A stretch of DNA of 36,751 bases from JBHIFB01 sp046760905 (GTDB lineage: Bacteria > Gemmatimonadota > CAZMKB01): assembly GCA_046760905.1 (NCBI GenBank), contig JBHIFB010000014.1:1-36751 (forward strand). The letters run 5' to 3'. The notes under the pieces are model-generated. The model saw nothing but the letters and a program-made list of their open reading frames with translations. It was not told the DNA's origin and made no database searches. This document shows positions 34,150 to 36,751 of this stretch, piece after piece. Within the stretch, counting starts at the first letter, position 1. Every line of letters starts with the position of its first letter. Made by a program: the position numbers and the translations under genes.

Positions 34150-36257
34150 CCTACACCTCCGCCAGCTGTGAATTCCTGCAGGGCTTTCTTCGCCGGTTCA
34201 TATTCAGGATCGAGCGAAAGGGCTCTCTCAAAAGCATCATGCGCTTCACCGATCCTGCCGAGTTCTGTGAGGACCTTTCCCAGATCAACCCACACCGCTG
34301 TCTGTGTGCTGTCTATCTTAAGGGAGGCCTGAAAGCTGTCCACAGCCTTCCAAAGCTGGCCAATCTTTGCATATGAAGCCCCCATCAATGAATACGCCTG
34401 CGAACACTGCCCGTCGATTCGCAATGCCATCTCAAGCTTCTCCAAGGCCTCTCTATATCTTTCCCTTAAAGCAAGAAATCTTCCGTAATCCAGGTAACTC
34501 CAACAGTTGTTCCTATCGAGCCCGATTGCAGCGAGATATGCTTCCTGCGCTTTCTTGTAATCACCCGATCTCGAATGTGCTTTGGCAAGTTTCAACCTGA
34601 CGATAGGATCTCTTGGGTAAATCGCAGCAAGTGCATAGAGCATCTCAGTTGCCTCACTAAATCTACCTGCACGGGTCAACACGTTAGAGGCAGCGTAATA
34701 GGATCTCTCCTCCATGGGATCGAGCTCGATCGCTCTCTGCAGGTAATTAAGTGAGAGACTGTCTCTTCCAAGACCGTCGTAACAGAGTCCGATGCCCAAG
34801 CAGACATCAGGATCATCTTCATCACTCCTTAGCACTTTCTCGAATACATTCAGAGCCTTTTCATACTCGCCCCCGGTTAGAAGCTTCCAGCCAAGAAGGA
34901 TTTCCCTGTGAAGCCCTATCATGTCCTTTGGATCCGCTCCTCCTCCTCTTGAAGTGCTGGATTTAAATACGTATCCTAAACTCTCAAGAATATCACTTTC
35001 ATCTTTGCCCATCTCAACCCTTTCGCTCATTTCAACATCATTAATACTCTCTTCCAGGCTATCCAGAACGGATACGAGGCGAATCTGGAAATCAGACATT
35101 TCACTATATATGTTTCTATTCTCCTCGGGATCATCCGTCAGATCGTAAAGTTCCGGTCTGGGTGCCCTGACGTAAAGATATCTTTCATTGCGAATACTTC
35201 TAATCTCACTCCAGCCATACTGCAGCCTTGGAGCCCATGTCTCGGAGTAGGCATATCCGCCCAGTGGACCGGCTGGCGTTTCTGAGCTATCGAGCAGGTT
35301 CCTTCCTTTAAAGGCAGGAGAGATGTTTATTTCCAGTGCAGAGAGAACCGTAGGCATCAGGTCAATGAGTTGAACCATGGTAGTATCTCTGACGCCGGAT
35401 GCTATAATCCCGGGAAGGGTCATTATGAGCGGCACTCTTGTCGTTGCGCTGTATAGGAATATTGAATGTGTTAATTCCCCATGTTCACCGAGAGACTCGC
35501 CGTGATCCGAGGTGAGCACGATTAGTGTTCTCCGCTCTAGGTGATCCTCCCTAACCGCGCTCAATAATTTCCCCACCTGGACATCCACATATGCCACTTC
35601 TCCGTCATAAGGGTCATCATAAATTTCCCTGAATGGGGAAGGCGGGTCATATGGTTTATGTGGATCGAAATAGTGAACCCAAATAAAGAATGGTTCCTTT
35701 ACCCGACTGAGCCAATCCACTGCCTTCTGGGTCACTATCTCAGCTCTGCGATTAACGAAGACCCTTAATCCCGGATACAGTTCACCTGACATTTCATCAT
35801 CGTAGAGATCGAAACCCTGGTCAAGGCCATATTTACTGTCCAGAACATAGGCGCCGATGAATGCAGAAGTATGATATCCCTCACCTTTCAAAACCTCGGC
35901 AATAGTTGTCGCTTCAGACTTCAACCTGAACCTCCCGTTGTGCCTTATTCCATGTTTGAATGGATACATACCGGTGAGTATTGTGGCATGGGAGGGGAGA
36001 GTGATGGGTACCTGGCAAAATGCATTCTCATAGAGAATGCCTTCACTGGCAAGGCTATCGATCGCAGGTGTAGATACATTTGATCCATACACGCCTAACC
36101 TGTCTGCCCTCAAGGTATCGATCGTGATCAGGACGAGATTCTTTCGGTCCGAGAATCCGTCATGTAAGCTTGGAAAAAGATATACGAGTATCAGCAGGAA
36201 AACCACAGAGCATATGGATAACAGTGAATATGTCAACGATGTTCTTAAGGGATTCAC
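34146..36257 (-). CDS. Sulfatase-like (AlkP superfamily) membrane protein with C-terminal TPRs
   Basis: First gene of the glycan operon and close paralogue of 11577-13682. One membrane anchor (residues 10-28) precedes the sulfatase-fold domain: Asp47 in ITIDTLRAD, Thr86 in VPITLPSHATILTG instead of the formylglycine Cys, YFDPHKPYDPP, TSDHGESLGEHGE and ETWAPRLQYGWSE. About seven TPRs cover residues 455-700. I chose GTG 36257, with GAGG five bases upstream, because it gives the same compact N-terminus as the paralogue. An upstream TTG at 36329 is in frame but lacks a good ribosome site. Probably transfers or removes a phospho- or similar group on the glycan made by the operon (inference). Confidence 0.88.
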   Translation of the reverse strand: MNPLRTSLTYSLLSICSVVFLLILVYLFPSLHDGFSDRKNLVLITIDTLRADRLGVYGSNVSTPAIDSLASEGILYENAFCQVPITLPSHATILTGMYPFKHGIRHNGRFRLKSEATTIAEVLKGEGYHTSAFIGAYVLDSKYGLDQGFDLYDDEMSGELYPGLRVFVNRRAEIVTQKAVDWLSRVKEPFFIWVHYFDPHKPYDPPSPFREIYDDPYDGEVAYVDVQVGKLLSAVREDHLERRTLIVLTSDHGESLGEHGELTHSIFLYSATTRVPLIMTLPGIIASGVRDTTMVQLIDLMPTVLSALEINISPAFKGRNLLDSSETPAGPLGGYAYSETWAPRLQYGWSEIRSIRNERYLYVRAPRPELYDLTDDPEENRNIYSEMSDFQIRLVSVLDSLEESINDVEMSERVEMGKDESDILESLGYVFKSSTSRGGGADPKDMIGLHREILLGWKLLTGGEYEKALNVFEKVLRSDEDDPDVCLGIGLCYDGLGRDSLSLNYLQRAIELDPMEERSYYAASNVLTRAGRFSEATEMLYALAAIYPRDPIVRLKLAKAHSRSGDYKKAQEAYLAAIGLDRNNCWSYLDYGRFLALRERYREALEKLEMALRIDGQCSQAYSLMGASYAKIGQLWKAVDSFQASLKIDSTQTAVWVDLGKVLTELGRIGEAHDAFERALSLDPEYEPAKKALQEFTAGGGVG

Positions 36258-36439
36258 ACAGGCCTCGAAGTGAAGGAGTTCATCCTCAAGATAAAAGTGT
36301 GACAGGTCGGTGTCAATACGGGTCGGCAAGGATGGAAGGCATTATCAAAAATCTATTAATAAGAGCTCTGCTAGAGAGATGAAAAGCCGGCACAAAGACA
36401 CCTTTGCTTTGACATACCCTAGTACAGGCATCCTCGAAC

Positions 36440-36454
36440 AGGGGGCGACCCCCT
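36440..36454 (-). other. GC-rich hairpin in a long 5' leader
   Basis: AGGGGG (36440-36445) pairs perfectly with CCCCCT (36449-36454) around a three-base loop. It lies about 100 bases into the roughly 290-base leader between the promoter at 36556 and the GTG at 36257. No known regulatory RNA recognised. Confidence 0.45.
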
Positions 36455-36555
36455 ACACCCCTGCTCGTTGTGAAAGTCTTGCATCGGTCTCTTGCGCCGG
36501 CTTAAACTTTCAGACAACTAAGCAGAGAGAATCGGAAATTCATTCGTCATGACTC

Positions 36556-36584
36556 ATTATACCACAATTTTATAGTAATGTCAA
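36556..36584 (-). promoter_or_regulatory. Consensus promoter of the five-gene glycan operon
   Basis: Minus strand TTGACA (36584-36579) and TATAAT (36561-36556) with exactly 17 bases between, a perfect consensus. Predicted start near 36549. Confidence 0.85.
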
Positions 36585-36698
36585 GCAAATCAGTATATGA
36601 ATGTTCCATCCACCTCTTTTCTTCCCTTTAAGTTCTTAAATATCAGTCTGTTATATATTGTAAAAATGTCACTCAATCGCTCCGATTCCTGATCTTTT

Positions 36699-36751
36699 CT
36701 ACTCCATCGGGACGGGGAATTTCGCCTGGCCGCCCGGTTCAATGATCGTCA
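36699..36751 (-). CDS. Possible C-terminal end of a gene entering from the right
   Basis: The last bases of the window read on the minus strand as TIIEPGGQAKFPVPME followed by TAG. The short stretch has protein-like composition and a GC content higher than the flanking intergenic DNA, so it may be the end of a minus-strand gene. Too short to identify. The 114 bases between it and the promoter at 36556-36584 hold nothing obvious. Confidence 0.3.
   Translation of the reverse strand, partial: TIIEPGGQAKFPVPME

Overview
The window looks like a chromosomal segment from an uncultured Gram-negative (diderm) bacterium, most plausibly of the FCB-type candidate phyla (Eisenbacteria, Krumholzibacteria, Latescibacteria and relatives). 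The evidence is a secreted protein ending in an NYPNPFNP-type FlgD-like sorting domain, several secreted SBBP and FG-GAP beta-propellers, many lipoproteins, multiheme c-type cytochrome motifs, and sulfatase-like enzymes fused to TPRs. Phylum placement is inference. No phage, insertion sequence, CRISPR or plasmid genes were seen.

Layout. Left edge: tRNA-Leu(CAG) with its own promoter (+). 294-6690 (-): a three-gene unit of BNR-like protein with FlgD-like C-terminus, propeller-transglutaminase protein, and sulfatase-like lipoprotein with TPRs, read from a consensus promoter at 6777-6805. 7133-11574 (+): three tandem paralogous eight-repeat SBBP propellers. 11577-13682 (-): second sulfatase-like/TPR protein. 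13946-15319 (+): secreted FG-GAP propeller. 15674-23766 (+): membrane-TPR protein, AlkP-superfamily phosphodiesterase, a tetraheme UshA-like protein with an in-frame TGA best read as selenocysteine, a short sulfatase remnant, and a GT-C type membrane glycosyltransferase. 23933-26475 (+): membrane-anchored SGNH hydrolase and a sulfatase-like lipoprotein, translationally coupled behind their own promoter. 26492-27868 (-): fourth SBBP propeller. 28105-28761 (-): small lipoprotein with a structured leader. 29217-36257 (-): a tight five-gene operon of sulfatase-like/TPR protein, DUF2723 (TMEM260-like) GT-C/TPR protein, GT2 glycosyltransferase, SDR epimerase and DegT aminotransferase, read from a perfect TTGACA-17-TATAAT promoter.

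How the genes may work together (inference). The right-hand operon reads as a lipid-linked sugar pathway. The SDR and DegT enzymes would make an amino-deoxy sugar nucleotide. The GT2 enzyme, similar to dolichol-phosphate-mannose synthases, would load a polyprenyl phosphate. The DUF2723 GT-C protein would transfer the sugar outside the membrane. The sulfatase-like protein, with Thr instead of the formylglycine Cys, would add or remove a phospho- or sulfo-substituent. AlkP-fold enzymes, GT-C enzymes, TPR scaffolds and an SGNH hydrolase recur in the 15674-26475 block, so the window may encode a surface glycan or glycoprotein decoration system acting next to secreted propellers.

The clearest single novelty is the predicted selenoprotein at 20054-22204. 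A naive gene caller would lose its first 92 residues. Its Sec55 sits in a CGU motif on a metallophosphatase-like fold that appears to have lost its metal ligands and is fused to a four-heme cytochrome domain.
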